Shown: positions 17,287 to 26,005, counted from the first letter of the stretch. The stretch is DNA of 46,580 nucleotides from an uncultured Roseburia sp. (GCA_946002055.1 CAMFYL010000013.1:1-46580); one strand, 5' to 3'. Made by a program: numbers and translations. Notes: generated by a model from the letters alone, not told the origin.

Positions 17287-18333
17287 ATGGGTGAGAAGTA
17301 TATTGCTTATGTAGGAACTTATACACATAAGAATAGTGTTGGTATTCATGTGTATGATGTTGATTTGGCAAAGGGGGCGCTGCTGGAGCGTAGTGTAGCA
17401 CCAATCAATAATCCATCCAATTTGGTGGTTGCCCATAGTGGTAAATTCCTATATTCTATCGCAGATGAAGGTGTAGCCGCCTTTTCCATTGATGAGCATG
17501 GGGATTTGACTTTGATAAACCAAGTATGGATTGGCGGAATGCGTGCCTGTGATGTGAAAATTGATTCTAAGGATCGTTACCTGTTCTTGGCAGGATTTCA
17601 TGACGGCAAGGTTACCATGATGGGCTTAAATGCAGATGGTAGCATTGACGGTATTGCAGATGGAGTGTTTCATCAGGGGGTTGGAAAGACAATGATGGAG
17701 AAGCGTTTGGAACCTAGGGTATCTTGCGCTGTATTAACGCCGGATGAAAAGTATCTCTGTGCTGTTGACTGGGGATTGAACCAGATTAAGGTATATGAGA
17801 TTGATTACGAAGTGGGCAAACTCCATTTGAACAGCATTCTCAGATTTCCTATGAATACAGCACCTCGTCGCATTCGCTTTACCCGTGACGGCCGGTATGC
17901 ATATGTTTTGGAAGAGGCCACAAATGTGATTGGATGCTATGGTTATCGCTTGGAGAAGGAGGGTCCTGTATTTGATAAGTTATACCATATGAATATTATG
18001 GATAAGGACGATGGAATATCTTCCAGCTCGGCGCTGGAATTCTCTCCTGATGGACAGCATCTCTATTCGTCTATGGATGGTTCCAACCAGGTGGCTTGCT
18101 TTAAAATATTGGAAGATGCCACTTTAGAGCGGGAGAGTCTTACTCCCATTAGTGGTGACTATCCTAAGAGTATTGCGATACTTCCGGACAACAAAACCTT
18201 GGTTTCTTTAAATCATGATTCCAATGAGATTCGTACGTTTTCTGTGAATCATGAACATAAGACAGTACTTATGAAAAATGCACCGGTGAAAATCGACAAG
18301 CCAAATAGCATTGTGATTCACAAATTATCATAG
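17287..18333 (+). CDS. Lactonase family beta-propeller (6-phosphogluconolactonase-like)
   Basis: This is a cytoplasmic seven-bladed propeller of 348 aa in the YbhE/Pgl lactonase family, which can hydrolyse 6-phosphogluconolactone in the oxidative pentose phosphate route. Typical strings are YVGTYTHKNSVGIHVYDVD at the N-terminus, APRRIRFTRDGRYAYVLEE, and SSALEFSPDGQHLYSSMDGS. No signal peptide is present. It starts two bases after trhP, so expression is linked to the tRNA-modification genes, but the metabolic link is not obvious. The exact substrate is inferred only from the family. Confidence 0.82.
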   Translation: MGEKYIAYVGTYTHKNSVGIHVYDVDLAKGALLERSVAPINNPSNLVVAHSGKFLYSIADEGVAAFSIDEHGDLTLINQVWIGGMRACDVKIDSKDRYLFLAGFHDGKVTMMGLNADGSIDGIADGVFHQGVGKTMMEKRLEPRVSCAVLTPDEKYLCAVDWGLNQIKVYEIDYEVGKLHLNSILRFPMNTAPRRIRFTRDGRYAYVLEEATNVIGCYGYRLEKEGPVFDKLYHMNIMDKDDGISSSSALEFSPDGQHLYSSMDGSNQVACFKILEDATLERESLTPISGDYPKSIAILPDNKTLVSLNHDSNEIRTFSVNHEHKTVLMKNAPVKIDKPNSIVIHKLS

Positions 18334-18351
18334 AGAAAGGGAATTAGGACA

Positions 18352-19452
18352 ATGGCAGGTTCTTCAGTGGGACAAAATTTTAGAATAACAACTTGGGGAG
18401 AGTCCCATGGAGCGGCTCTTGGGGTGGTTGTAGATGGCGTGCCAGCCGGACTATCCCTTGAAGCAGAGGATATTCAGGTGTTTCTCAACCGTAGAAAACC
18501 CGGACAATCTAAGTTCACGACAGCCCGTTTGGAAGCAGATCGTGTAGAGGTTTTATCCGGAGTTTTTGAGGGGAAGACCACAGGAACACCAATCTCACTT
18601 ATGGTGCGCAATAAGGACCAGCATTCCAAGGATTATTCCAATATATCAGAGGTATTTCGCCCGGGGCATGCAGATTATACCTTTTGGGAGAAATATGGCA
18701 TTCGGGATTACCGCGGTGGTGGGCGCTCTTCAGGAAGAGAGACCATTGGTCGCGTGGCGGCAGGAGCCATTGCCAGCAAGATTCTGGAAGACCTTGGCAT
18801 ATGTGTAAAAGCATATACCAAGTCTATTGGACCGGTAGAAATCTCTAAGGTGGATTTTGAGGAGATGGAGAAAAATCGTCTCTATATGCCGGATGCCGGC
18901 GCTGCGGAAGTGGCAGAGGGATATTTAGAAGCTTGCATGAGCGATTTGAATTCATCAGGCGGAGTGATTGAGTGCGTTGTGACAGGAATGCCGGTGGGGA
19001 TTGGAGAACCTGTCTTTGATAAGCTGGATGCCAATTTGGCAAAGGCAATGTTATCCATTGGAGCGGTAAAGGGCTTTGAGATTGGAGATGGATTTGCCGC
19101 TTCCGGTAGCACAGGGGCTGAAAATAACGATGCATTTATCATACAAGATGGCAGGATTTGCAAGGAAACAAATCATGCAGGTGGTGTGCTGGGCGGCATG
19201 AGCGATGGAAGTGATATTGTATTTCGCGTGGCCATTAAGCCAACACCTTCTATTTCCAAGAAGCAGCATACGGTAAATGTGTCCGGGGAAGAGACAGAGA
19301 TTGAAATTCATGGTCGTCACGACCCGGTGATTGTTCCAAGAGCAGTGGTTGTGGTGGAGAGTATGGCTGCCATTACCATTGTAGATGCACTTTTTTCCAA
19401 TATGAGTGCTCGTATGGATTTGATAAAAGAATTTTATAGGAAAGATAGATAG
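18352..19452 (+). CDS. aroC: Chorismate synthase
   Basis: AroC makes chorismate from 5-enolpyruvylshikimate-3-phosphate using reduced FMN, the last shikimate-pathway step. Family signatures are TWGESHGAALGVVVDG at the N-terminus, YRGGGRSSGRETIGRVAAGA in the middle and GGMSDGSDIVFRVAIKPTPS near residues 280-300. It is 366 aa, the normal length. ATG 18352 follows AAAGGGAATTAGG. No other aro gene is nearby. Its presence beside trhP is notable because ho5U34 synthesis needs prephenate, a product made from chorismate. Confidence 0.96.
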   Translation: MAGSSVGQNFRITTWGESHGAALGVVVDGVPAGLSLEAEDIQVFLNRRKPGQSKFTTARLEADRVEVLSGVFEGKTTGTPISLMVRNKDQHSKDYSNISEVFRPGHADYTFWEKYGIRDYRGGGRSSGRETIGRVAAGAIASKILEDLGICVKAYTKSIGPVEISKVDFEEMEKNRLYMPDAGAAEVAEGYLEACMSDLNSSGGVIECVVTGMPVGIGEPVFDKLDANLAKAMLSIGAVKGFEIGDGFAASGSTGAENNDAFIIQDGRICKETNHAGGVLGGMSDGSDIVFRVAIKPTPSISKKQHTVNVSGEETEIEIHGRHDPVIVPRAVVVVESMAAITIVDALFSNMSARMDLIKEFYRKDR

Positions 19453-19454
19453 AT

Positions 19455-20585
19455 ATGTACAACGTTTTAAAGACAGAAGGGCGCGCAAAGCGCGGGTGCC
19501 TTGAGACTGTACACGGCACCATACAGACACCGGTATTTATGAATGTGGGAACGGTGGCTGCCATTAAGGGGGCAGTTTCTACCGATGATTTACAGCAGAT
19601 TAAGACACAGGTGCAGCTTTCAAACACCTATCATCTTCACGTGAGACCGGGAGATGAACTGATCAAAGAACTGGGTGGATTGCATAAGTTTATGGTGTGG
19701 GATAAACCTATCCTTACAGATTCCGGCGGATTCCAGGTGTTCTCCTTGGCGGGGCTTCGCAAAATCAAGGAGGAAGGGGTATATTTTCAGTCTCACATCG
19801 ATGGCCATAAGATTTTTATGGGACCGGAGGAGAGTATGCAGATTCAGTCCAACCTAGGTTCCACCATTGCTATGGCATTTGATGAATGCCCAAGCAGTAG
19901 AGCAGAGCGCAAGTATGTGCAGGATTCTGTGGATCGCACCACCCGCTGGCTTGCCAGATGTCAGGCCAAAATGAAGGAGTTGAATTCTCTGCCGGATACC
20001 ATCAATAAGAATCAGTTGCTCTTCGGTATCAACCAGGGAGCGATCTTTGATGATATTCGAATTGATCATGCAAAGAGGATTGCAGAGATGGATTTGGATG
20101 GATATGCTGTTGGCGGTTTGGCAGTAGGTGAGACTCATGAGGAAATGTATCATATTTTAGAGGAGACGGTGCCATACCTTCCACAGAATAAGCCTACTTA
20201 CTTAATGGGAGTAGGAACACCGGCAAATATCTTAGAGGGTGTTGAGCGAGGAATTGATTTCTTTGATTGTGTATATCCTAGTAGAAATGGTAGACATGGT
20301 CACGTATATACCAATCATGGGAAGCTAAATCTTTTCAATAAGAAATATGAAAAGGATATGCGACCTATAGAGGAGGGCTGTGGTTGCCCGGCTTGTCAGA
20401 CATATTCCAGAGCGTACATTCGCCATCTGTTAAAGGCCAAGGAAATGCTGGGGATGCGTCTTTGCGTGCTGCACAATCTTTACTTCTATAACAATATGAT
20501 GGAAGAGATTCGTGATGCTTTGGATGAAGGCAGATTTGCCGCCTATAAGAAGGAAAAGCTCGCTGGAATGGAAGCAGGAGAATAA
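19455..20585 (+). CDS. tgt: tRNA-guanine transglycosylase
   Basis: Tgt swaps G34 of GUN-anticodon tRNAs for a queuosine precursor. The substrate-binding loop is DSGGFQVFSL. The nucleophile and following stretch are in FDCVYPSRNGRHGHVYT. The zinc site is formed by CGCPACQ plus a later cysteine and histidine in LCVLHNLYFY. It is 376 aa. ATG 19455 lies two bases after aroC, with AGGAAAG inside the aroC end. It closes the nine-gene operon. queA and the queuosine synthesis genes are not in this window. Confidence 0.96.
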   Translation: MYNVLKTEGRAKRGCLETVHGTIQTPVFMNVGTVAAIKGAVSTDDLQQIKTQVQLSNTYHLHVRPGDELIKELGGLHKFMVWDKPILTDSGGFQVFSLAGLRKIKEEGVYFQSHIDGHKIFMGPEESMQIQSNLGSTIAMAFDECPSSRAERKYVQDSVDRTTRWLARCQAKMKELNSLPDTINKNQLLFGINQGAIFDDIRIDHAKRIAEMDLDGYAVGGLAVGETHEEMYHILEETVPYLPQNKPTYLMGVGTPANILEGVERGIDFFDCVYPSRNGRHGHVYTNHGKLNLFNKKYEKDMRPIEEGCGCPACQTYSRAYIRHLLKAKEMLGMRLCVLHNLYFYNNMMEEIRDALDEGRFAAYKKEKLAGMEAGE

Positions 20586-20610
20586 GCTTTCACGAAATGA
20601 CCTTTTTTGC

Positions 20611-20639
20611 TTGATAAATAGATAAGGGTCTAGTACAAT
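20611..20639 (+). promoter_or_regulatory. Promoter of yajC
   Basis: TTGATA at 20611-20616 and TACAAT at 20634-20639 are separated by 17 bases. yajC begins 49 bases further on. It gives yajC its own transcription after tgt. Confidence 0.7.
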
Positions 20640-20688
20640 AAAATGAGTTTAAGGTCTTAAGGCCTTGTTAATTAGGAGGATAGTTAAT

Positions 20689-21003
20689 ATGAATATTTTA
20701 ATGACTGCTGGAGCTGGTTCTGCAGTGGGAATGATTGTTTGGATCGTAGTACTTTTCGTATTTATGTATTTCTTTATGATTCGTCCACAGCAGAAAGAGA
20801 CAAAGAATAAGAACGCTATGATGGCTTCTTTGGCTGTAGGTGATACCGTTCTTACAACAAGCGGATTTTACGGTGTTGTTATCGATATCGAAGAAGACAC
20901 AGTCATCGTTGAGTTTGGAAGCAACAAGAACTGCCGTATCCCAATGCAGAAGGCTGCAATCTCTGCAGTAGAAAAGCCGGAGGATGCAGTAGAGTCTAAA
21001 TAA
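20689..21003 (+). CDS. yajC: Preprotein translocase accessory subunit YajC
   Basis: YajC is a small single-span membrane protein that associates with SecDF-SecYEG. It has 104 aa from ATG 20689, chosen because AGGAGG stands directly upstream; an in-frame TTG 24 bases earlier has none. One membrane helix covers about 12-31 and ends in FFMIRPQQKETKNKNAMMAS, the family hallmark. A small cytoplasmic beta domain (LAVGDTVLTTSGFYGVV) follows. tgt-yajC order is widely conserved. secD and secF are not in the window. Confidence 0.94.
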   Translation: MNILMTAGAGSAVGMIVWIVVLFVFMYFFMIRPQQKETKNKNAMMASLAVGDTVLTTSGFYGVVIDIEEDTVIVEFGSNKNCRIPMQKAAISAVEKPEDAVESK

Positions 21004-21036
21004 TTAGACAACGGAATGTAATATGATAGGTAACAC

Positions 21037-21080
21037 AAAAGACACGAATTCAGATTTGAATTCGTGTCTTTTGCATTTTT
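21037..21080. terminator. Terminator after yajC
   Basis: A perfect 16-base-pair stem (21037-21052 with 21057-21072) around a GATT loop, beginning AAAAGACACGAATTC, is followed by GCATTTTT. The symmetrical A and T flanks would permit function on both strands. No convergent gene uses the other direction. Confidence 0.9.
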
Positions 21081-21099
21081 GTACGGATTCAAGGTGGTA

Positions 21100-21115
21100 T
21101 TGGAAACGTTTGCAA
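21100..21115 (+). promoter_or_regulatory. LacI/CcpA-type operator 1
   Basis: TTGGAAACGTTTGCAA is a nearly symmetrical box with the central CG typical of LacI-family and cre operators. It lies about 155 bases upstream of the -35 box of the malE promoter, a distance compatible with repressor looping. Confidence 0.7.
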
Positions 21116-21134
21116 TCATGGATATTGTGAAACT

Positions 21135-21150
21135 TCGGAAACCTTTCCAA
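21135..21150 (+). promoter_or_regulatory. LacI/CcpA-type operator 2 (degenerate)
   Basis: TCGGAAACCTTTCCAA keeps the GAAA/TTTCC arms but has CC in place of the central CG. It lies 35 bases, about three and a half helical turns, from operator 1. It is a weaker candidate than the other three. Confidence 0.45.
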
Positions 21151-21254
21151 CGGAATCAGTACCAGATATATGGGGTATATTGGCATTATTGCACAAAAAC
21201 AAGCTTATTAAATTGGCTATTGTATCGAAAAAATCAAAAGATGACAAGTTTTTA

Positions 21255-21283
21255 TTGAAATCGTTTCCAGCGGGTGCTATGAT
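21255..21283 (+). promoter_or_regulatory. malE promoter with an overlapping operator
   Basis: TTGAAA at 21255-21260 and TATGAT at 21278-21283 are 17 bases apart, and TGC directly before the -10 makes it an extended -10 promoter. An operator TTGAAATCGTTTCCAG (21255-21270) coincides with the -35 box, so binding there would block RNA polymerase directly. The site fits the cre pattern (TG-AA-CG-TT-CA). Confidence 0.82.
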
Positions 21284-21290
21284 TCATTCA

Positions 21291-21306
21291 TGGGAAACGT
21301 TTTCGT
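21291..21306 (+). promoter_or_regulatory. LacI/CcpA-type operator 4 at the start site
   Basis: TGGGAAACGTTTTCGT carries the symmetrical core GAAACGTTTTC and lies where transcription should start (about 21290). Its centre is 36 bases from the centre of the -35 operator, so two repressor dimers could sit on similar faces of the helix. Confidence 0.65.
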
Positions 21307-21341
21307 ATTTCTAACAATTCATTAACAGGAGGAGATTATTA

Positions 21342-22628
21342 ATGAAAAAGAAATTAGTAAGTATTTTGATGGCAACAGCAATGGTTGCTACTCTCTTTGC
21401 TGGATGTGGCAAGTCTGCTGACTCAGCTAAGGGTGGTGAGGGTTCTGTATACTGGTTGAACTTCAAGCCAGAAGCAGACTCAGCTTTGCAGGAGATTGCA
21501 AAGACTTACAAAGAAGAGACAGGTGTTGAGGTTAAAGTCGTAACAGCTGCAGAAGGAAAGTATGAGTCTACACTTACTTCTGAGATGGATAAGTCTAGCG
21601 CACCTACACTTTTCGTTGTTGGTAATCAGGCAGCAGTAAAGACATGGAGTGACTACTGCTTGGATTTGACAGGCACAGATGTTTACAACGAGCTTAACAC
21701 AGACGCCTTCACATTGAAGAAGGAAGACGGAACTGTTGCTTCTATCGGATACTGCTATGAGACATACGGTATCATCGTTAACACAAAGTTACTTAAGGAA
21801 GCTGGACACAGCGTTGATGAGATCAAGGATTTCGAATCTTTGAAGGCAGTTGCTGATGACATTCATGCTAATGCTGATACATTAGGATTTGACGCTTTCA
21901 CATCTTCAGGTATGGATGATTCTTCATCTTGGAGATTCTCAGGTCACTTAGCTAACATGCCACTTTACTACGAGTCAGTTGAAGACAAGTGGACAGAGTG
22001 TCCTGCAGAGATCAAGGGCACATACCTTGATGAGTTCAAGAACATTTGGGATCTTTACACAACAGATACAGCAACAGCTAAGAGCGACCTTGCAACAGGT
22101 GGTTTCGATGCACAGGCTGAGTTCAAGGATGGAAAGGCAGTATTCTATCAGAATGGTTCTTGGGAGTATTCTGCACTTAGCGAGGCTTGGGCAGATGATG
22201 AGATGACAATGATTCCTATCTACACAGGTCATGAAGGTGAAGAGAACATCGGACTTTGCTCCGGTACAGAGAACTGCTGGGCAGTAAATGCTAACGCATC
22301 AGAGGCTGATCAGAAGGCTACACTTGACTTCATGAAGTGGATGGTTACATCTGAGGCTGGTACAAAGATGATGGCTGAACAGTTCGGTATCATCCCTTAC
22401 AAGGGAGCTGCTGAATCATCTAACGTATTCTTGAACAAGGCTAACGAGATGGCTAACGATGGCAAGACAACTGTTACATGGGCATTCAACTACACTCCAA
22501 ACGTAAACGACTGGAGAGCAGGTGTTGTAGCTGCAATGAACAACTACGATGCAGGCGGTTCTTGGGATGACGTTGTAAAGGCATTCGTTGATGGATGGGC
22601 TGAGCAGTATAAGCTCGCTAACAACTAA
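21342..22628 (+). CDS. Maltose/maltodextrin-type ABC substrate-binding lipoprotein
   Basis: This is an extracellular solute-binding protein of family 1, 428 aa, anchored by lipid. The signal peptide (1-21) ends in the lipobox LFAGC with C22. The mature domain shows the usual two-lobe features, for example GDWAxx-like YWLNFKPEADS at the start and EYSALSEAWADDEMTMIPIY in the middle. Substrate assignment to maltose or maltodextrin rests on the downstream malQ and glgP genes and the LacI regulator, not on binding-site residues. ATG follows AGGAGG at 21328. It is first in the operon. Confidence 0.88.
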   Translation: MKKKLVSILMATAMVATLFAGCGKSADSAKGGEGSVYWLNFKPEADSALQEIAKTYKEETGVEVKVVTAAEGKYESTLTSEMDKSSAPTLFVVGNQAAVKTWSDYCLDLTGTDVYNELNTDAFTLKKEDGTVASIGYCYETYGIIVNTKLLKEAGHSVDEIKDFESLKAVADDIHANADTLGFDAFTSSGMDDSSSWRFSGHLANMPLYYESVEDKWTECPAEIKGTYLDEFKNIWDLYTTDTATAKSDLATGGFDAQAEFKDGKAVFYQNGSWEYSALSEAWADDEMTMIPIYTGHEGEENIGLCSGTENCWAVNANASEADQKATLDFMKWMVTSEAGTKMMAEQFGIIPYKGAAESSNVFLNKANEMANDGKTTVTWAFNYTPNVNDWRAGVVAAMNNYDAGGSWDDVVKAFVDGWAEQYKLANN

Positions 22629-22659
22629 TTAGTTTAACAAAATAAACTGATTTACATTG

Positions 22660-22688
22660 AGGGGGCTGGTTGGGTTAATCAGCCCCCT
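22660..22688 (+). other. Intercistronic hairpin between binding protein and permease genes
   Basis: AGGGGGCTG (22660-22668) pairs perfectly with CAGCCCCCT (22680-22688). No T-run follows, so it is more likely to protect the 3' end of the abundant upstream message, or cause partial termination, than to be a full terminator. This layout is common after binding-protein genes. Confidence 0.75.
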
Positions 22689-22727
22689 ATTGTTATCAAA
22701 AACCTGTTAAAGAGAAAGGAATCTATA

Positions 22728-23654
22728 ATGAAAAAGAAGAAGAAAGTAAACGATGGGACATCGGTAAATTCACCTTTACTTAGAAGGTCCATTCAAAGAA
22801 TGTTTTTTGTCTTTCTTGTGCCAACCTTTGCGGCATTTGTGATTGGGTTTATCTACCCATTCTTTAAAGGCTTCTACTTATCATTTTGTTCTTTTGTTAC
22901 GACTAGTAATACAACATTTGTTGGAATCGAAAACTACAAAAAAGCATTTACGGATGCATCCTTTATGCATGCATTCTGGTATACAGCATTATTTGCTGTT
23001 GTATCCGTAATCTTAATTAACCTATTGGCATTCTTGGTAGCATATTTGCTTACCATGAAGATTAAGGGTGCCAACATTTTTAGAACGGCATTCTTTATGC
23101 CAAACTTGATTGGTGGTATTGTTTTGGGATACATCTGGAGTATGATCTTTGATGGTATCCTTAGCAGATATAACACATCCATTTTGATGGAGACAAAGTA
23201 TGGTTTCTGGGGCTTGATTATTTTGATGCTCTGGCAACAAGTCGGTTACATGATGATTATCTACATTGCTGGTTTGCAGAGCGTTCCGGAAGAACTCAAT
23301 GAAGCAGCTCGTATTGACGGTGCTACACGTTGGCAGTCATTGATTCATGTAACAATTCCAAACGTGATGTCATCTATCACAATTTGTATGTTTTTGACAT
23401 TGACCAATGGATTTAAGTTGTTCGACCAGAACCTTGCGCTTAACGGTGGCGGTCAGCCATTTAAATTCTTGGAGGAGGGCGGAGTTGTAAAGACTACAGA
23501 AATGTTAGCCCTCAATATTTATAGTTCATTCTATGGACAGAACACATCGGCGAAGGGTGTAGGACAGGCGAAGGCAGTTATCTTCTTTGTACTTGTGGCG
23601 CTGATTTCCATCATCCAGCTTCGTGCAACTAGATCAAAGGAGGTACAGCAATAA
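22728..23654 (+). CDS. Sugar ABC transporter permease, MalF type
   Basis: This inner membrane permease of the carbohydrate uptake-1 family has 308 aa. A basic cytoplasmic N-terminus (1-24) is followed by about six membrane helices. The ATPase-coupling EAA motif reads EELNEAARIDGATRWQSL near residues 187-204. ATG follows GAGAAAGGA. It overlaps the next permease gene by one base (TAATG). It should pair with the next gene to form the channel. Confidence 0.92.
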   Translation: MKKKKKVNDGTSVNSPLLRRSIQRMFFVFLVPTFAAFVIGFIYPFFKGFYLSFCSFVTTSNTTFVGIENYKKAFTDASFMHAFWYTALFAVVSVILINLLAFLVAYLLTMKIKGANIFRTAFFMPNLIGGIVLGYIWSMIFDGILSRYNTSILMETKYGFWGLIILMLWQQVGYMMIIYIAGLQSVPEELNEAARIDGATRWQSLIHVTIPNVMSSITICMFLTLTNGFKLFDQNLALNGGGQPFKFLEEGGVVKTTEMLALNIYSSFYGQNTSAKGVGQAKAVIFFVLVALISIIQLRATRSKEVQQ

Positions 23655-24496
23655 TGAATTCTGCAAAAGTACGTTTAAATATTATTACAGCAATTTTAAC
23701 TGTTGTTACCATCATTCATATTTCACCAATTGTTATGGTTCTTATGAATTCCTTTAAAGCAAACACCTTCGTTAAGACTGCAACATTTGCAATTCCCAGA
23801 GGGAATATGTTCGTAGGATGGGATAACTACATCAAAGGCTTTACCTTTGGTAACTATCCAATTGTTAAGGCAATTGGATATTCAGCAACAATTACGATTT
23901 TATCTACTGCTTTGATTTTGCTGTGCACATCTATGGCAGCTTGGTATATTGTGCGTGTTAATAGCGCAGTTTGTAAGATTGTATACTATTTGTTTGTATT
24001 TTCAATGGTAGTACCATTCCAGATGGTTATGTACCCATTGGCTAAGACAGCAGATAGCTTGCATCTTTCCACACCATTTACCATTCCGATTATTTATCTT
24101 GGTTTTGGTGCTGGTATGGCAACCTTTATGTTTACTGGATTTATTAAAACACTTCCTCTGGAAATCGAGGAGGCAGCGGCAATCGATGGATGTGGTGCAC
24201 TTCGTACTTTCTTTTTGATTATTTTGCCAATGCTTAAGCCAACCTTAATCTCTGTTGGTATTCTTGAGATTATGTGGATTTGGAATGACTACTTACTTCC
24301 ATATTTGGTACTTGATATCAACGAGTATCGTACCATTCCGATTCATATTCAGTACTTGCAAGGTAGCTACGGAACCGTAGATTTAGGTGCAACTATGGCA
24401 CTGATTGTATTGAGTATTATTCCGGTTATTATTTTCTACCTTACATGCCAGAAGTATATCATCAAGGGCGTTGCAGCCGGAGCAGTGAAAGGCTAG
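23654..24496 (+). CDS. Sugar ABC transporter permease, MalG type
   Basis: This is the second permease, 280 aa, with six predicted helices. The EAA motif reads LEIEEAAAIDGCGALRTF near residues 172-189. It begins on the stop codon of the previous gene after AGGAGG. The C-terminus KYIIKGVAAGAVKG is the typical MalG-family ending. No ATP-binding subunit gene follows. In many Firmicutes a shared MsmK-like ATPase encoded elsewhere serves such importers. Confidence 0.93.
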   Translation: MNSAKVRLNIITAILTVVTIIHISPIVMVLMNSFKANTFVKTATFAIPRGNMFVGWDNYIKGFTFGNYPIVKAIGYSATITILSTALILLCTSMAAWYIVRVNSAVCKIVYYLFVFSMVVPFQMVMYPLAKTADSLHLSTPFTIPIIYLGFGAGMATFMFTGFIKTLPLEIEEAAAIDGCGALRTFFLIILPMLKPTLISVGILEIMWIWNDYLLPYLVLDINEYRTIPIHIQYLQGSYGTVDLGATMALIVLSIIPVIIFYLTCQKYIIKGVAAGAVKG

Positions 24497-24504
24497 GAGA
24501 GCAA

Positions 24505-25998
24505 ATGAGAACAAGTGGTATCTTACTGCCGATTTCATCCCTCCCAAACAAATATGGAATTGGTTGCTTCTCGAAGGAAGCATATGAGTTTGTAGATTTC
24601 TTAGCTGAGGCTAAGCAGACCTATTGGCAGCTTCTGCCAATAGGACCTACAAGCTATGGGGATTCTCCCTACCAGTCTTTTTCCACATACGCTGGCAATC
24701 CTTATTTTATTGATTTGACTGAGCTGATCAGACAGGGACTTTTGACAGAAGAGGAATGCGATGCTGTGGATTTCGGTAAGGATGACACATCGGTAGATTA
24801 TGAAAAATTATATTTAGGACGCTTCGATTTATTACGCAAAGCGTTTGAGAGAAGCGAGATGGATAAGAATGCAGATTTTACTGCATTTTGCCAAAAGAAC
24901 AAAGAGTGGTTGGAAGATTACGCCGCATATATGGCAATCAAGAATCACTTTGGTGGGAAGAGCTTTGTGGAGTGGCCGGATGATATCCGCCTTCGCCAAG
25001 AGGATGCGATGGAAGAGTACTGTGATAAATTGCAGTCAGATATCGCCTTCTTTAAATACATTCAGTTTGAGTTTTATCGTCAGTGGAACAAGCTTAAGAG
25101 CTATGCAAATGGCAAGGGTGTATTTATTATTGGAGATATTCCGATTTATGTTGCACCGGACAGTGCGGATGTATGGGCAAGCCCGGAATTATTCCAGATG
25201 GAAGAGGGGGCTTTAAGTGCAGTTGCTGGTTGTCCACCGGATGGATTTTCTGCAACAGGTCAGCTGTGGGGGAATCCTCTTTACGATTGGGATTATCACA
25301 AGAAGACCGGTTTCGCCTGGTGGATTGGACGTATTGCTCACTGTAGTAAGATGTATGACGTGATTCGAATCGATCATTTTAGAGCATTTGACCAATATTA
25401 TTCTATTCCTGCAGATGAAGAAACTGCGGTAAATGGGGAATGGGTAGATGGACCGGGATTTGAACTTTTCCGGGCAATGAAGGATAAGCTTGGCCAGTTG
25501 CATATTATTGCAGAAGATTTGGGCTATATGACGGATTCTGTCCGCAAGCTTGTGGCGGATACGGCATTTCCAAATATGAAGGTATTGCAGTTCGCCTTTG
25601 ATGCCAGAGATTCCAGCGGACCAAGCGAGTATCTTCCACACAATTATCCCACGAACTGCGTTGTGTACACCGGTACACATGACAATGAGACCACATGTGG
25701 TTGGTTGGGAAGTATTACAGAAGCAGAGTATCAGTTGGTACAGGATTATCTTGGTATGCCGGGAGCTGATGACAAGGCGCTTTGCAAGGGCCTGATTCGT
25801 GCAGCCCAGAGTTCAGTGGCCGATTATTGTATTATTCCGTTGCAGGATTATTTGTGCTTGGGTAACGATGCCAGAATGAACACACCGTCTACAACAGGCG
25901 GAAACTGGATGTGGCGTGTACCGGATGGTGCATTAACACAAGAGTTATCAGCAGAAATTGCAAAGATGACAAAATTATACGGTCGTTCTATGAAATAG
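24505..25998 (+). CDS. malQ: 4-alpha-glucanotransferase (amylomaltase)
   Basis: This GH77 enzyme has 497 aa and transfers glucan chains between maltodextrins, releasing glucose. I use ATG 24505 after AGGAGAG; upstream in-frame ATG 24445 lies inside the permease gene. Signatures are RTSGILLPISSLP at the N-terminus, GDSPYQSFSTYAGNPYFIDL, the nucleophile region VIRIDHFRAF, the acid/base in HIIAEDLG, and TGTHDNETTCGW. It is 8 bases after the permease gene and works with the phosphorylase at 28127 to degrade imported maltodextrins. Confidence 0.96.
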   Translation: MRTSGILLPISSLPNKYGIGCFSKEAYEFVDFLAEAKQTYWQLLPIGPTSYGDSPYQSFSTYAGNPYFIDLTELIRQGLLTEEECDAVDFGKDDTSVDYEKLYLGRFDLLRKAFERSEMDKNADFTAFCQKNKEWLEDYAAYMAIKNHFGGKSFVEWPDDIRLRQEDAMEEYCDKLQSDIAFFKYIQFEFYRQWNKLKSYANGKGVFIIGDIPIYVAPDSADVWASPELFQMEEGALSAVAGCPPDGFSATGQLWGNPLYDWDYHKKTGFAWWIGRIAHCSKMYDVIRIDHFRAFDQYYSIPADEETAVNGEWVDGPGFELFRAMKDKLGQLHIIAEDLGYMTDSVRKLVADTAFPNMKVLQFAFDARDSSGPSEYLPHNYPTNCVVYTGTHDNETTCGWLGSITEAEYQLVQDYLGMPGADDKALCKGLIRAAQSSVADYCIIPLQDYLCLGNDARMNTPSTTGGNWMWRVPDGALTQELSAEIAKMTKLYGRSMK

Positions 25999-26005
25999 AT
26001 GCTAT

